NCBI RefSeq assembly: GCF_014851395.1
Contig: NW_024040152.1
Coordinates: 19,024,308-19,088,307 of the forward strand
Length of the DNA: 64,000 nucleotides
Source: Micropterus salmoides
Taxonomy: Eukaryota > Chordata > Actinopteri > Centrarchiformes > Centrarchidae
Direction: 5' to 3'
The notes beneath the pieces were generated by a model that was given only the letters and a program-made list of their open reading frames with translations, was not told the DNA's origin and searched no databases. Below are positions 48,954-60,182 of this stretch, in pieces (position 1 is the first letter of the stretch; each line of letters opens with the position of its first letter). The position numbers and the translations under genes are program-made.

Positions 48954-49405
48954 AGGGCTGCAACTATTATTATTGATTAATCAGCTGTTTATTTTTACAA
49001 TCCAAGTACAGTTTCTCTTATAACACAACACCTTTAACCCATAACCTCTAACACGCGTTTCCTGGGCTCTTCATCCTCTGTCTCTTACTTGCTTGTCTCG
49101 ATTGCACTTTTTGTTAACTCCTATTGCTTCCCCTAGGTATCTATCCCATTGATGCCGTATGCATTTATAGCTCTTACTAGTATTATTGCTGCTCTTACTA
49201 GTGTCTGTTGTTACTTGTAGATCTCTTGTAGATGATTGTTCCTCAGATGTAAGTTGCTTTGGATAAAAGCGTAAATGTAATTGTAAATGTAAATCAATCA
49301 ATGTTTGGGTCTATAAAACACCAGAAAACAGTGAAAAGTGTCTTCAAATGTATTTTTTTGAAAATCGACTTGATTAATCGACTAACTGTTGCAGCTCTCA
49401 CTGTG
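48954..49405. repeat. hAT-like MITE with terminal inverted repeats, interrupted by an insertion
   Basis: The left end tagggctgcaac and right end gttgcagctct are inverted repeats of one another. Internal sequence next to each end (attattgattaatcagctgt; gattaatcgactaactg) fits a very common teleost miniature DNA transposon. The flanks (ctagtgat and ctgtgata) could be a degraded 8-base target duplication. The element is split by a foreign segment at about 49006-49294, listed separately. Confidence 0.6.
49006..49294 (+). repeat. Truncated LINE/SINE (L2-type 3' tail) inserted in the MITE
   Basis: It ends atgtaagttgctttggataaaagcg followed by repeated (T)GTAAA(T) units, the 3' end shared by fish L2-clade LINEs and their SINEs. 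The bordering sequences caatccaa (left) and caatcaat (right) look like a short target-site duplication. This is a nested insertion. Confidence 0.55.
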
Positions 49406-51928
49406 ATATTTGCTGTTACAGATCTTCAGATTTATATTGCAGTATAGTGTTCACTGTCCATCAGTGTCATAGTGATAGGAAGGATTTGGTAAACCTGTTT
49501 GTTTTAGCTTGTATCACCTTTGAAAGGATGCTGGCTCAGGCCTAACCTGCTGTGGGAACCTACATCTTGAGTGCAGCAGTCTGTTTCATGTTTTTGTCTC
49601 CGTTTCATTGAACGTGTTCTCTCAGAAGTTTGTTTTCAGGTAGAACAGTATGCACTTTGATGCTGTTGTGAACTTATTTATTTTATAGACACTGATGTAA
49701 TGACGCTTATAAATTGAAAACCAACTGAGCTTCTCCCACTGAGATTCAGTCTGCATTCCACTCACTGATGAAACAGGTGAAACACCACCTGTGACTTAAA
49801 TGAATCTAAATTGCTGAAGGCATTGTATAAGGGCACCCCTGTTAGTGTTGCAGCAATTACTGTTAATTATTTTGACTAACCTCCTAACCTTGTCAAATTG
49901 CCTTTCCCATGAGATTGGTTGGTTTGATGACAATGACAGTGCGGTTGGTGGTTTTAACCACAAAATTGGCCACAGATGCATCATCGGTGAGAGGTGTTAC
50001 CACAACACTATGATTTGCTGGTAGAGCTAGAAAAACCCAACATATCTCGTAATATCAGTAACAGCTGGAATTTCCATGATGCCTCAGTCAAGACTGTGAT
50101 TCAGCTTAAATTTTTATTAACCTCAAAATATTCTATTATCCACTGTAGAATAATATTATTTCTCTTTCATGCTTTCTAAGTGACTGGCTCAAAGCTGGGT
50201 TTGGCTGCCAACACTGTGTGCTCTGACTATAGCTGTTGCTGTGGCCTTCATCCACAGTTGGCAACTCACCCTCTTCATCCTGGCGCGTGTGCTGGGGCCA
50301 ACGTAATTCAAATTCCTTTGAGGACCAGGTGATGCTGCAACAGTCTGGGAAGGTGTTAATAGCATGTCAACACAGAGCCGTGCACTCTGAGACGTCAGGT
50401 TGAAATGACTATGTTCGTTTGAATTGTTTTACTTTTTGACTGTTTATATTTGAGTCATCTGTTGAGGCAGTTGAAAACTTCAGGACTGTTTTTTCTCTCT
50501 CAGATGTTCAAGGCCAGTTTGAGAAAAACAGTAAAGGATTTATAATTTCACACATTTTAATAGCAGTTTATGGTCATATGATAAATCAGGAAATAACATT
50601 GTCGAATTAATCTTAAACCCAGGTTTGCTCTCGCCTAGCATTTGAAAACGTTTCCCCTAAATCATAAATAAACCAGAAATAAATTATACAAGTTTATGAA
50701 ATAGGACAAATCCCTTGAGATGAACCATCACGTTTTCGAGGGGGTCCTAAAATACACATTAAACCTAATATGTCAAACCTTATACTAAAAGAACTTGACT
50801 ACATAAGCAAGTAGTAATATTTCCCCACAGTATATTTGCTCCCTTGAGTGGTGAGAAATATTTTTCTCGTCTCTGACTTTATTGAAGTAAATGCAGCAGA
50901 CACAGAAATTTGAACTGTATTTTGCGTTACAACAAAGACAAAATAAAGCCTGTAAGTACACATGGCATCTAACAACTATAACCTTGAGTTTAATTATTTT
51001 GTGAATATTAAAAATAAAAGAATCAAATTTTATTTTTTTAAATTGAGCTCTGAGGAATCCACGTCCTACAGAAAAGTGTAACTATGCTGCAGGCCTTAAA
51101 TGTCTCTATAATTAAATCCCAAATGCCAGAGTGCTTCTGTGACCCAGCAAAGGCAGAATTTCTTCAGCCAAAGCCCTTCTGCTCTGCTATTTTAGTCCCC
51201 CCCTGAAACTTGGTTTCACTTCTAACTTTGGCTATTGTCCCTGCAGCATTTTCTGCTTGACTGCACCCTCGTAAGAAAAGCATGTACACAAGAGAGGAAA
51301 TAGGAGAAGAGGAAACGATGGTGCACCTAGCTGCAACGTCCTGTATTCCTGTATGTATGTGTCTGCACTAAATATAAAATACAATTGAGAAAGGAAGAGA
51401 GAAAGAAAGAAAACAGACCGCCAAATGCTCATTGTGGATCTTTCCCAGGAATTCCAACACAAAAAGAGTGTGGGTGATGGACATCGCTCTGATGAGATGT
51501 CCTCATGAACTACAACAAAATGAGGCATCCTCTGAACTGGAGAGTTTCAAGTTGCTTATTGTTTCAAACATTTTGAGTACATTTCATTCTAATGAGCTTC
51601 TATCCTAAGACTGTGCATCCACCCTGACTGACACACATCTACAGTAAGCCAGACGTGCAGCATGGGTGATTCAAGACGGTCAGATGGGTGAACTTGTGTT
51701 CACCTTATGTTGTCCTCATCCAACATACACCTCTCATGATGTGGAAATGTGTTCATCTCTGAAAATTTGAAATTAAAATTGGTATGACGCAGCAAGACGT
51801 CAAGAGAACATACTTAAATAATAAGGATAAGCTTTCTCATCTACCTGAAATAACACAAGAACCCAAACCGATTGCTTAGGATAAGTGGATCACGGTTGGA
51901 CTTTGAATTGCTGTTATTAAACGGGGAA

Positions 51929-51944
51929 ACGCTAGATGGCGCTA
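51929..51944 (+). promoter_or_regulatory. CTCF-like motif downstream of sp8
   Basis: ACGCTAGATGGCGCTA matches the extended CTCF core (C-AG--GGCGCTA), one of the best matches in the window. It lies about 1.4 kb beyond the sp8 polyadenylation signal. Confidence 0.45.
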
Positions 51945-53299
51945 CAACGCTGTGCACAAAAAGCAGTCTACCAGACGTTTGAAAGATAGCCTACCGGTTT
52001 TCGTTTGCCCGTCACGGTAAGCCCAAGACACAGAAAACACAGTAAAAATAATTTCCATGCTTTTCATTTTTGTTACTCAGTTTAGAGGGTGATTTAGACG
52101 TCAACGCGCACACTATGAGTTTTTAGAGGAGGCCCTTTGATGCGGAAATCCCCCGGAAACCAGAATATAAATATGAAAAACTGGCGTTATCTCTGTTATC
52201 AGTTAAATACAACATTATCAAACATGCAGGTTGCCTAAATGGAAAGAAAATGCCAAATTGTGTGACCTCAAACAGGTATTTAAGTCTAAATATAGGCCTA
52301 CATTATTAGCCTATAAAAGATAAAATAAACAACAAATAAAGATAAATAGGCCAAATTGGATCATGAAAAAAATAATTCAAGTTGTAGTTTCTGAAAGCCT
52401 ATGGGCCTACTGATAATTTGGAATTTAACTAAAAAGGGAAAGATTTTGTCCAATTTGAGATTAAGTCAAATTAAGCCCCAACCTAACGGGGAACTAGAAT
52501 CCTTGCCACAGGATGATGTGTTCTTAAATTGTATTTCACTGTTTAAATGTTTACAGACTATTGTAAATAATAAAAGCATTTATCTGTACACACTGAAGCC
52601 ACTGCGCATTATTAACAACACAATTCGGTGTAAAGGAAAAGTTTGTTTTGGAAGGAGGTCTGCTGAGGAAGAAAGTTTGAAGAAAAAAACAACTTCTGAA
52701 TTAATATTTTTTGGAATTTGGGAAAAAAATATACATTTTAAAGAAAAGTTACAGTATGCAGGCTATATTTGGAAATACAGTAAATTACATGATGTTTATC
52801 ATGCAATTATTAAATAAAGCGGTGGGTTAATACAATTAGGAGTGTTTGACCTGTGTTGACTTTGGCCTCAGGCAAATTTAATTTTCACACTCAACAGAAA
52901 AGCAGACATAGACCGGAAATAGTTGAATTCAGCGTGAATTTAAATTCCCACAACACTGTCGTGTACCAATCCTTTTTATTAAAGCATGCGCTCCAATTAA
53001 AAGTTAATTTTATTATTGATATTGTAATGAATTTCTGGGTGAGGCCTTGATCTTGCTGCAGGCCCTTTTCCCACCTTGGCCTGAAAAACGTGTAGGCTAT
53101 AAACCACCAGCTCTACTCGGGGTCATGAAACGCAATATCTGTATTCATTCACATCAATTAGGCTAAAAATACATAATTATGTTATAATATAAATGAATAA
53201 ATTATATGCAATCTAATAATTCCAAAATTTCTGGTGTGCCGTTAAAAAGATTAGATTTTATCGACTCAACAATCAAACAAAATGAGTCGATCAACTGCT

Positions 53300-54435
53300 T
53301 CTGAATTCATACCGACTTTATTGAGTGGCTCACATAAAAAGCCATTCTCGGAGGGAAGAAAAAAATATCATTGTAAAATTAAAATCACTTTACAACATGC
53401 TTACTTAAATTAAATGAGTGGGTAAACAGTAAATGATTTCCAAACCTTACAAATAAATTCAAAGTGCGCCTAATGATAGACCCCTAAATACAAGAAAACT
53501 CGTGGTTAAATATAACTCCCCACAATACATTTCATATCATGTCAAAGAAAAATCCAAGTACATTTCCGTATATTTTCAAATATTTACTAGAGTCCATATA
53601 CAACTAGAAATACCTATACAAAATCGTCTCCTGGACAAATACATTACTCACCTTTACATTGGTCTGTAATTATTCTAACCTACATTTCTCTTTATGTACA
53701 ACACATTTTTCAGCGAAGTTGTAAGTAACCTCAACTGGCCTACTTACAATATTGGCGCACACACTGTAGGCTGTGGAGTGAATAGCAATATGTGATATAA
53801 ACCTACAACTGCTCCTCCATTATCAAACGGTTGATGGGATCAGACAGATATAACGAAACTATCTCATCCCATAGGCCTACCTTACCACACACTACAGGTA
53901 TTTGTTCTGTACCGAGCAGTCCACCCACGGGGACAAAAATGAAAAATCTCTCCTGCTCGATAATAAAGTGCCACAGTTTGGTTTTGAACAATATGTGTGA
54001 CAGCAGTAGCACAACTTTGCAAGCCTATTTTCACAGCAGTGTTTTTATATCTTCTCCTCTCATACCCTGGGAAATACAACATCAAGGAGGAATTCAGGAC
54101 GAGGCTGCAGAAAAAGGTTCTGCTGTTGTGCCCTGTCCCAGTGTGCCCACAATAAGTTGATTACACTTTCACACTGCAGATAATGAGAAGTTTCTGATGG
54201 TACAGCTATGGAATTATGCAATTAGTAGTCTTAAACACTTGGAAAAAGTCAAATAAACGTATAGGCCTATTTTCTCATTAAATGACAACACTCATGATGA
54301 AGCACTTCGCATACACCAAAGTATGTCCACTTTCATGTCCTCTCGGACAATTCCATCACAGCACTTTGTTGTTTTACAGTTTTACTTCACTGAGGGGAGT
54401 TTTAGAGGCCGTTCATGCCAACTCCCTGGGTTGAC
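53300..54435 (-). other. sp8: sp8 3' UTR (inferred)
   Basis: AT-rich sequence between the sp8 stop codon and the AATAAA signal at 53317-53322. No other gene is seen. Length is typical for this family but unconfirmed. Confidence 0.45.
53317..53322 (-). terminator. sp8: sp8 polyadenylation signal
   Basis: The minus strand reads CTCAATAAAGTCGG about 1.1 kb past the sp8 stop codon. Canonical AATAAA with a T-rich upstream UTR. No competing gene lies nearby. Confidence 0.55.
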
Positions 54436-56218
54436 TCAGGTGGGTGCAACAGGTCGGGGGGAATGGCACGGGGGGCTTCCCGGCGCGCTGTGCTCGCTGT
54501 CGGTATCACTCCCCCTCTTCCCTCCGCTCCCCCCGGAGCCAGAGCCAGCGGATCCCCCGGCGCTGTGAGTTTTTACATGTTTACTCAGGTGATCGCTACG
54601 CATAAATCTCTTGTTGCACACCGGACAGGCGAATCTTTTCTCCCCGGTGTGTGTGCGTAAATGTCGCTGGAGCTCGTCGGAGCGCGTGAACCTCTTCCCG
54701 CAAAAGAGCCAGTTGCACACAAACGGCCTCTCGCCGGTGTGCCACCTCAAATGCGCCTTGAGGTGTGACGTTTTCCCGTAAACCTTCCCACAGCCGGGGA
54801 TGTGACAGCTGTGGAGACCTTTTCTCCGGAGGCTGGCGCCCGCCGGTCCCAGTCTCTCCGCCTCCTGGCAGTTTGGACAGTCGCAGGTGGCTCTGCCCGA
54901 GTACCGTCGGGCAGAGGACCTCGGAGACCCCGCTAAAGATGCAGGTGGACCCCCGGATAGCATAGTACCCCCTGCCCCGGCTAAGGGAGAGGGGGTTGTG
55001 TCCGGATAAGAGGATAACACCGGCTTGAAACCGTCCATCAGGTGCTGGCCGGTTGTCAACAGGTGTGGAGAGGGACTTGTACTGAAAGCAGAGTGACTTA
55101 AACTCGAGTAATCAGAATTATATCCGCCCAGAGGAGAGTGCAAGGAGGTCTGGAGTCCACCGGAATGTAAGGACGTTTGTAGTGCTGCTCCATTAGGGTT
55201 TTGAACATCAATCCATCCAGCTCCCACATCCCACCACGCAGAGGCTCCGGTGGTTCCAACCTCCCCTGTGGGGATACCGGGATGAGACGATTTGAACCAG
55301 GACTCGTAGGGATGCGCAACGCTCATCCTCGGATAGATGCCCTGCAAACTGTCCACTGAGGTGTGCACCTTCGAGATGAAAACCGGCTGGTGGCTGGATT
55401 CTTGAGAGTTGTTCGAAACCGAGGCTTGGAAAACAGAATAATCGTTTCCAAAGTGTGAACTAGATGAGGTACCAGACGTGAGGGAAAAAGCACTGGATCC
55501 AGGGGAGCTGTTGGTGCCGAAAGAGTCCGAGATGCCGGCTCCATTCCGGGACACACCGAAGCCGGACAGGCCGGATCCGAGGCTGCAGCTGCTGGCAGCG
55601 GCTCTTTTCCACGGGTGGAAGCCTTTTCCAAATGACGAGGAATTATCCGATATTGCCGACGGTGAAGGGCTCGGACTCCCTATTTTGTTGCATGTTGCAG
55701 CTAACATGGCTAAAGGAGTCGATCCTAACCTCGGCTCCTCCTGAAAGGACAAGAAAAGCTGTAAGTGACTTCAGTCTAACAAGTTTAACAGGTTAATTAC
55801 ACAGATCTGTAGGATATGCAGTTTCAGCTCGAAAGATAATGGTAAATTAGTAAATTGTTTTCCCAGTTTTAGCGGTTGGTTTGCTTTTTTTTTGTGATTA
55901 CAGTAGATTATTATCACCTCCTACCTGGACGAACAGAAAGCAGACAACTGAAATGCGACACACAGCGCTTACAAATGCATGCCAAACAGGAAACCAAGGA
56001 AAACATGCGTGTTTTGAGCACCAGGACAAACTTCTATCCAGTCTACAGAGCCGCAGCTTTCTAATGCGAACCGCTTGCTGAAAATATAAGCGACGCACTG
56101 CCTTTGCTGCTTCTTTGCGGCTGCTGTAAGTTTAATCCCCCTCCGCCGGACAATGACAAGAACTAATTAAACCAGTAAGAAAGTCCTTTCGACTCACCCC
56201 TAGAAGTGAAGTTGCCAT
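54436..56218 (-). CDS. sp8: Transcription factor Sp8, C-terminus frame-shifted as given
   Basis: Two coding exons: 56218-56198 (MATSLLG, donor GGG|GTGAGT) and 55740-54436 (acceptor TCCTTTCAG, opening EEPRLGSTPLAMLAATCNK). The join reproduces the start of the long vertebrate SP8 isoform exactly; the ATG at 55752 is intronic. The shorter isoform could start at the internal MLAATCNK methionine. The protein, about 441 residues as given, has an SP box (about 12-25), serine-rich activation regions, SKVHTSVDSLQGIYPRMSVA and HPYESWFK blocks, a Btd box (CDCPNCQEAERLG, about 290), and three C2H2 zinc fingers (about 319-399) with HLKAHLRWHTGERPF, RSDELQRHLRTHTGEKRF and RSDHLSKHVKTH. By family knowledge it binds GC boxes and controls fin/limb ectoderm (Fgf8) and forebrain patterning. 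It ends CHSPRPVAPT because of a six-C run at 54461-54456; one base fewer would give the family-like ending (see findings). Confidence 0.95.
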
Positions 56219-56247
56219 CACACAAAACACTGCCCTCCTCAGAGGAT

Positions 56248-56256
56248 CTTTTTATA
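56248..56256 (-). promoter_or_regulatory. sp8: TATA box near the sp8 start
   Basis: TATAAAAAG on the minus strand, 30 bases from the sp8 ATG at 56218, which would give a very short 5' UTR. An inverted CCAAT box (plus strand gaccaatcagcgg, about 56370) and GC-rich sequence (about 56340-56480) lie further upstream, supporting a promoter here. Confidence 0.45.
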
Positions 56257-56479
56257 TTTATGAATCAGAGCACTGTTTTTTTAGAGGTGTGCAATACAAT
56301 GATGTGTTCCGCCCATTCTTCCACAATTGTAGGCTTCTCTCCGGCTTTGAAGTGCCGCTGTGACACGGGCGACCAATCAGCGGCTCCGTCCCGCCGCACT
56401 GCCACATACTACCGTGAGGTCATCAATAGAGCGCCTCAGACAGCTCTCCACCCTCCTCCACCCCCCACCGCCCCCTCCA

Positions 56480-58460
56480 TAATAAAAGACAGCGGAAGGA
56501 AGGTAAAGTTAAATGAGAGTGAATTAGGAAGGAGGAATTAGGGGGCCACTTATTGAAATTTTACAGAACATCACGTTCCATAAATTTAAAGAAAGCGGCA
56601 TGATGAGCCGTGCTCGGCGATGTAACTGGGGGTAAATAAAAAGGTTGGCAAACTATGAGCACACCACCTCCAAAAAGCAAAACAGCCTCCGTGAAAATAA
56701 ATTTAATCTCCCATTTAAAGATGCTTTCCCCGCTTTTTTAAATGACTTCAGTGTTCCTTACTGTGTGCTGCTTTAATGATCTCAGCTCCAAAAGTTTTGA
56801 TGTATAGCCTCAAACTCTTTCCCTCAGGCATAAACGTGAATAAAAGTTTAAGTGGGTCAACTCCATTTCATCCTGTGCACAGGCCTACGTGTGACTTTAC
56901 AGGTTTCAGTGCAGGATCTTTTTAAGCTGCCCAGGTGTTTGATTTTATAAAAGCCTCCCCATGTTTTGTTTCGGGGTTTTTTTTGTGTGTTCATCTTCCT
57001 CATATTAGAAACTTATTCTGGTTCTGGCATAAATTATCCCTCGGGATTTTGCATGTTTTAACTTCTTAGGAGTTAATATACACAAACTATTACACACGAA
57101 ACAAAGGCTGCATTGTATTCAGGCCGCGGACCTATATTACACCCTCTCAAACTTTCACATTACTGTAATTGTGTTCAATTATCTTAACAGTTTTGATTAA
57201 AAGTGGTAGATGGCGCATTCCAGCGGAGGATTATTCATTTTATTATGCTCTGCATTAGTCTGAAACAACAGATGATGATGAAGAAGATGATGAGGGGTCG
57301 ATGTGGTTGACTTTAGAACATTTTCAGCCTTAAAATTAGAAAATAAAAAAGTAAAAAAATCTCAAGACGGGTTATTATAGAGAATGTCGGTGCCGCAGGT
57401 TAACTGAGATTATTTATTAAAGTAAGTGATTGCACTCTGTGTCAGACTGACAATAAAATGATAAGCTGGTTAAATTGAATAGGTTCATCACTTTTCCCAC
57501 TGACATTTTGTTAAATCTATAGAGGAAGCTCCTGTTACATAATAAGAACTTGTAGGCAAAACGTGTGTTGAACCCTGGGACTCTCTGTGGGCGCTATTAG
57601 CATGCAGTGTGCACTGGAAGCATAAATTTCATTTGAATTTCAAATTTAATAACGCAGGAGGTTTTTAATCATCGGCAGTTTTATTTGTTTGATATTAACA
57701 TGCTTATTGACCGAGTCTGTTGACCAGCTTGGTCATTACAGGACAGGGAAAAGTTAATTAAAACGACCAGGGATTATTCATCACATCATCTGCCTAACCC
57801 ATGTCGCTTCCTTTATTACACAGCGTGATAGATGGACTATCTGATTAATTCTTGTGTTTCTAGGATTGGACAACAGCTTTTTGGATTAATTTCACTGCTT
57901 TACCTTCAGGTGTAAAAAAGAAAAAAAAAAAAAAGAACGTGCGAAAAAAAATAAAACTTGCCAAAATTATTCAAAATGTTTCACAGTTAAAAAACCCCTC
58001 CGAAATAGATGGAGCAACATATAGTTATTTTAAGTGTTTTTCTAACAGCACACACAGTGTTAATTAGTGCCTATATTTAGAGGCAATGTCAACAATTTTC
58101 TGACATTTTTTAAATCGGCTCACTATCTATCTTTATTTTAACCTATTCTGTGTACGCTTCTAGTATTATTTTAGGGGAAATGAGAACCCACGATAAGCCA
58201 CGACTTTATATGTAAGCAAGGACAGATTTTAGATAATCAGACAAAAAAAACCCACAAACACACACGATAACTTGGCTTATTGACGTTGGATATAAGAAAG
58301 GATTTATCGATCCGTTTTCTGCTCTTCCATTATTTTATTTCCGTCAAACTAGCCACTCGTACAGACTGTCAAAAATCATAGCAAACTGTGGACATTATGT
58401 AACAACGTTCAAAGGCGAATAAAATGTGACAAAGTAATGACGAGAATAAAAGCTACATAC
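56480..58460. other. sp8 upstream region, no gene seen
   Basis: No coding sequence. About 57480-57900 is rich in homeodomain-like TAATTA/TTAATT cores and has almost no low-complexity runs, so it is a candidate conserved enhancer. A CTCF-like motif lies at 57203-57217, and a poly-A run at 57915-57936. Confidence 0.45.
57203..57217 (+). promoter_or_regulatory. CTCF-like motif upstream of sp8
   Basis: GTGGTAGATGGCGCA resembles the CTCF core variant AGATGGCGC. It has the same orientation as the motif at 51929-51944, with sp8 lying between the two. Confidence 0.35.
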
Positions 58461-58461
58461 C

Positions 58462-58570
58462 GTGCTCCTCCGCTCCGTAGTGCATTGATTGACCCTCGAC
58501 GTTTGCTCTCAGCGGAGTAAAACACATCTCTTGCTGCCGGTGTGACTGTGGACCATGCCAGATAAATGTT
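58462..58570 (-). other. Candidate distal non-coding first exon of sp8
   Basis: The minus strand ends CGGAGCGGAGGAGCACG|GTATGTAGC, a good donor at 58462/58461. It is preceded by a locally GC-rich segment in an AT-rich background. Vertebrate SP8 genes have upstream untranslated exons. The matching acceptor before MATSLLG is not obvious, so this is tentative. Confidence 0.2.
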
Positions 58571-59632
58571 ACACTGGCAATTCAATTAGGAATAACCTGG
58601 AAAAATGCCGCCGACCCCTTTTTACTCTACATGCACCCAAAGTTATAAGGTGTATAAAGATACACACATTATTTGTACATATTGTTCAAGTTTTTATTTC
58701 AGCACACAACAATTAAACATCTGTGATCAAACTGGTTTTATCCATTTCTTCTTCCTCCTAAAGGGGATGGCCATTCATAATGTTGTGCGCAATAGGAATT
58801 TTACGCATTCGGAGAGCAAGGTATGGGCTACAGCTGCAGCGGACATGTTGGCCTCTGGTGACAAATTACCAAGTGATCACACCAGCAAGACTGATGTCAG
58901 AGGTCAGTGTGATAACTCCTCAACAGGGAACTGTCTTCCTGCTGAAGCGACAGAGGTACAAGATCTATTTAATCCATGTGCACGTTAAAATCTGATTTTG
59001 TAATTTATTCTTCTTTCGCACTAACTATTTTAAAAAGTATTTTGTTGCCTGTTGCATTCAGCATCTAGGGGTCGGTCCTAGTTCATATGGTGTGCACAGG
59101 TTGTTCTTTACGCGCGGCTGTAACTGTAAGCCGCATTGAACAGATGTCCCCATTGAATGCTTTCTTCTCCAGCACACATGGGCTATATTACCATCATGAA
59201 ATCAAACTCAAAACCTGTCCCTTTCGCCACCATAATGACCGAGTTATTCTGGGCCGCTGAGCACGAACAAAGTGTGTTCAATATTGCGTGCTCCAGAATC
59301 ACTCCGCTTAGAGAACCGGGAGAAAGGAGTCAAGCCAGATTGCAGAAATATACTTTAATGTGCAGGTTTACAAAGCAGCGCGATAATCTGTAGGCCTCCT
59401 ATCAAAGATATATCTGGAAGAAAACTGATCACTTGTAGCTTTCACCAGCAATTAGAAAGCCGCTGTTGCTCAGGGTGCACAATGTCATAGCCTCATTACG
59501 CATCAATTTCTCGGCTTATTTCCCGGTTATTTTAAAAATGGAAATATATATGGTACATAATAAAAACTCTGGTATTAACTTATAACAATCAAGAACATGC
59601 CATCCTCCATAAAATTTTGAGACACTAGATAG

Positions 59633-59660
59633 CTAAATAGCTAGCTAGATAGATAGATGG
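59633..59660. repeat. Short (TAGCTAGA/GATA)n tract
   Basis: tagctaaatagctagctagatagatagat, imperfect tetranucleotide repeats. Confidence 0.7.
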
Positions 59661-60161
59661 GACATTTGCATCAAAATATTGTTGCTGTCCTTACAGACAC
59701 TGTGTAACTGTATGCAGTAAAGCAGGCAGAGAGCAGGGTCTGTTGTTGGTTGTTGTTTTCTCTGTTCACCAGGAGGTTGGAAAGAGCAGATGTCCGTCTG
59801 CACTGGGAGCTGCCAAGTGGGTCCGGAGCGGGGCAGCCACAGACACAAGGGCCCAAATGGTGTGACAAAAGATGTGCAGGAAGCCCCTCTCCGCCTGGGT
59901 GAGCCACAGAGAGGGTCTCCCCACTTTGCCAGCCTGCAGGGACACTCACAACAGGAGCCAGAGTGGTGGCAGCAAAGCCATGTGTTACAGGCTGCGATGC
60001 ATGGTACACTAGCACTCATATTCACACAAACATAAATGCACATGCATATGCAGGAATGTGCAAATGCAATCCGATCCTATCCTCCACTGCCATCAGTGCA
60101 CATGCACACCTGCACATTGCACTTAGCCGAAAACATACACACATTAATACTTTTTCTAAAA

Positions 60162-60182
60162 CTATCTATCTATCTATCTATG
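60162..60182 (+). repeat. (CTAT)n microsatellite
   Basis: Five CTAT units. Confidence 0.85.

Larger units (their letters stand above)
46211..53310. other. Intergenic between macc1 and sp8, repeats only
   Basis: Mammals carry ITGB8 and ABCB5 in this position. No exon of an integrin beta subunit or an ABC transporter is recognisable here. The interval holds the second retroposon tail (47893-47956), a nested transposon (48954-49405) and AT-rich sequence. A 138-codon open frame at 52401-52817 has no recognisable domain and an AT-driven composition. Confidence 0.5.

Noticed and set aside
52401..52817. 138-codon open frame on the plus strand between macc1 and sp8
   Set aside because: Lysine/isoleucine-rich composition follows from the AT-rich DNA. 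No motif, no promoter and no similarity that I recognise. It could be a decayed transposon fragment, but nothing supports that.
55741..55752. MSFQ start for sp8
   Set aside because: These codons lie in the intron. A consensus acceptor ends at 55741, and the upstream exon MATSLLG joins in frame to match the family N-terminus.
59645..60043. Overlapping open frames on both strands (132 and 114 codons minus, 81 plus)
   Set aside because: A GC-richer patch with few stop codons explains open frames on both strands. None resembles a known protein and no splice structure is evident.
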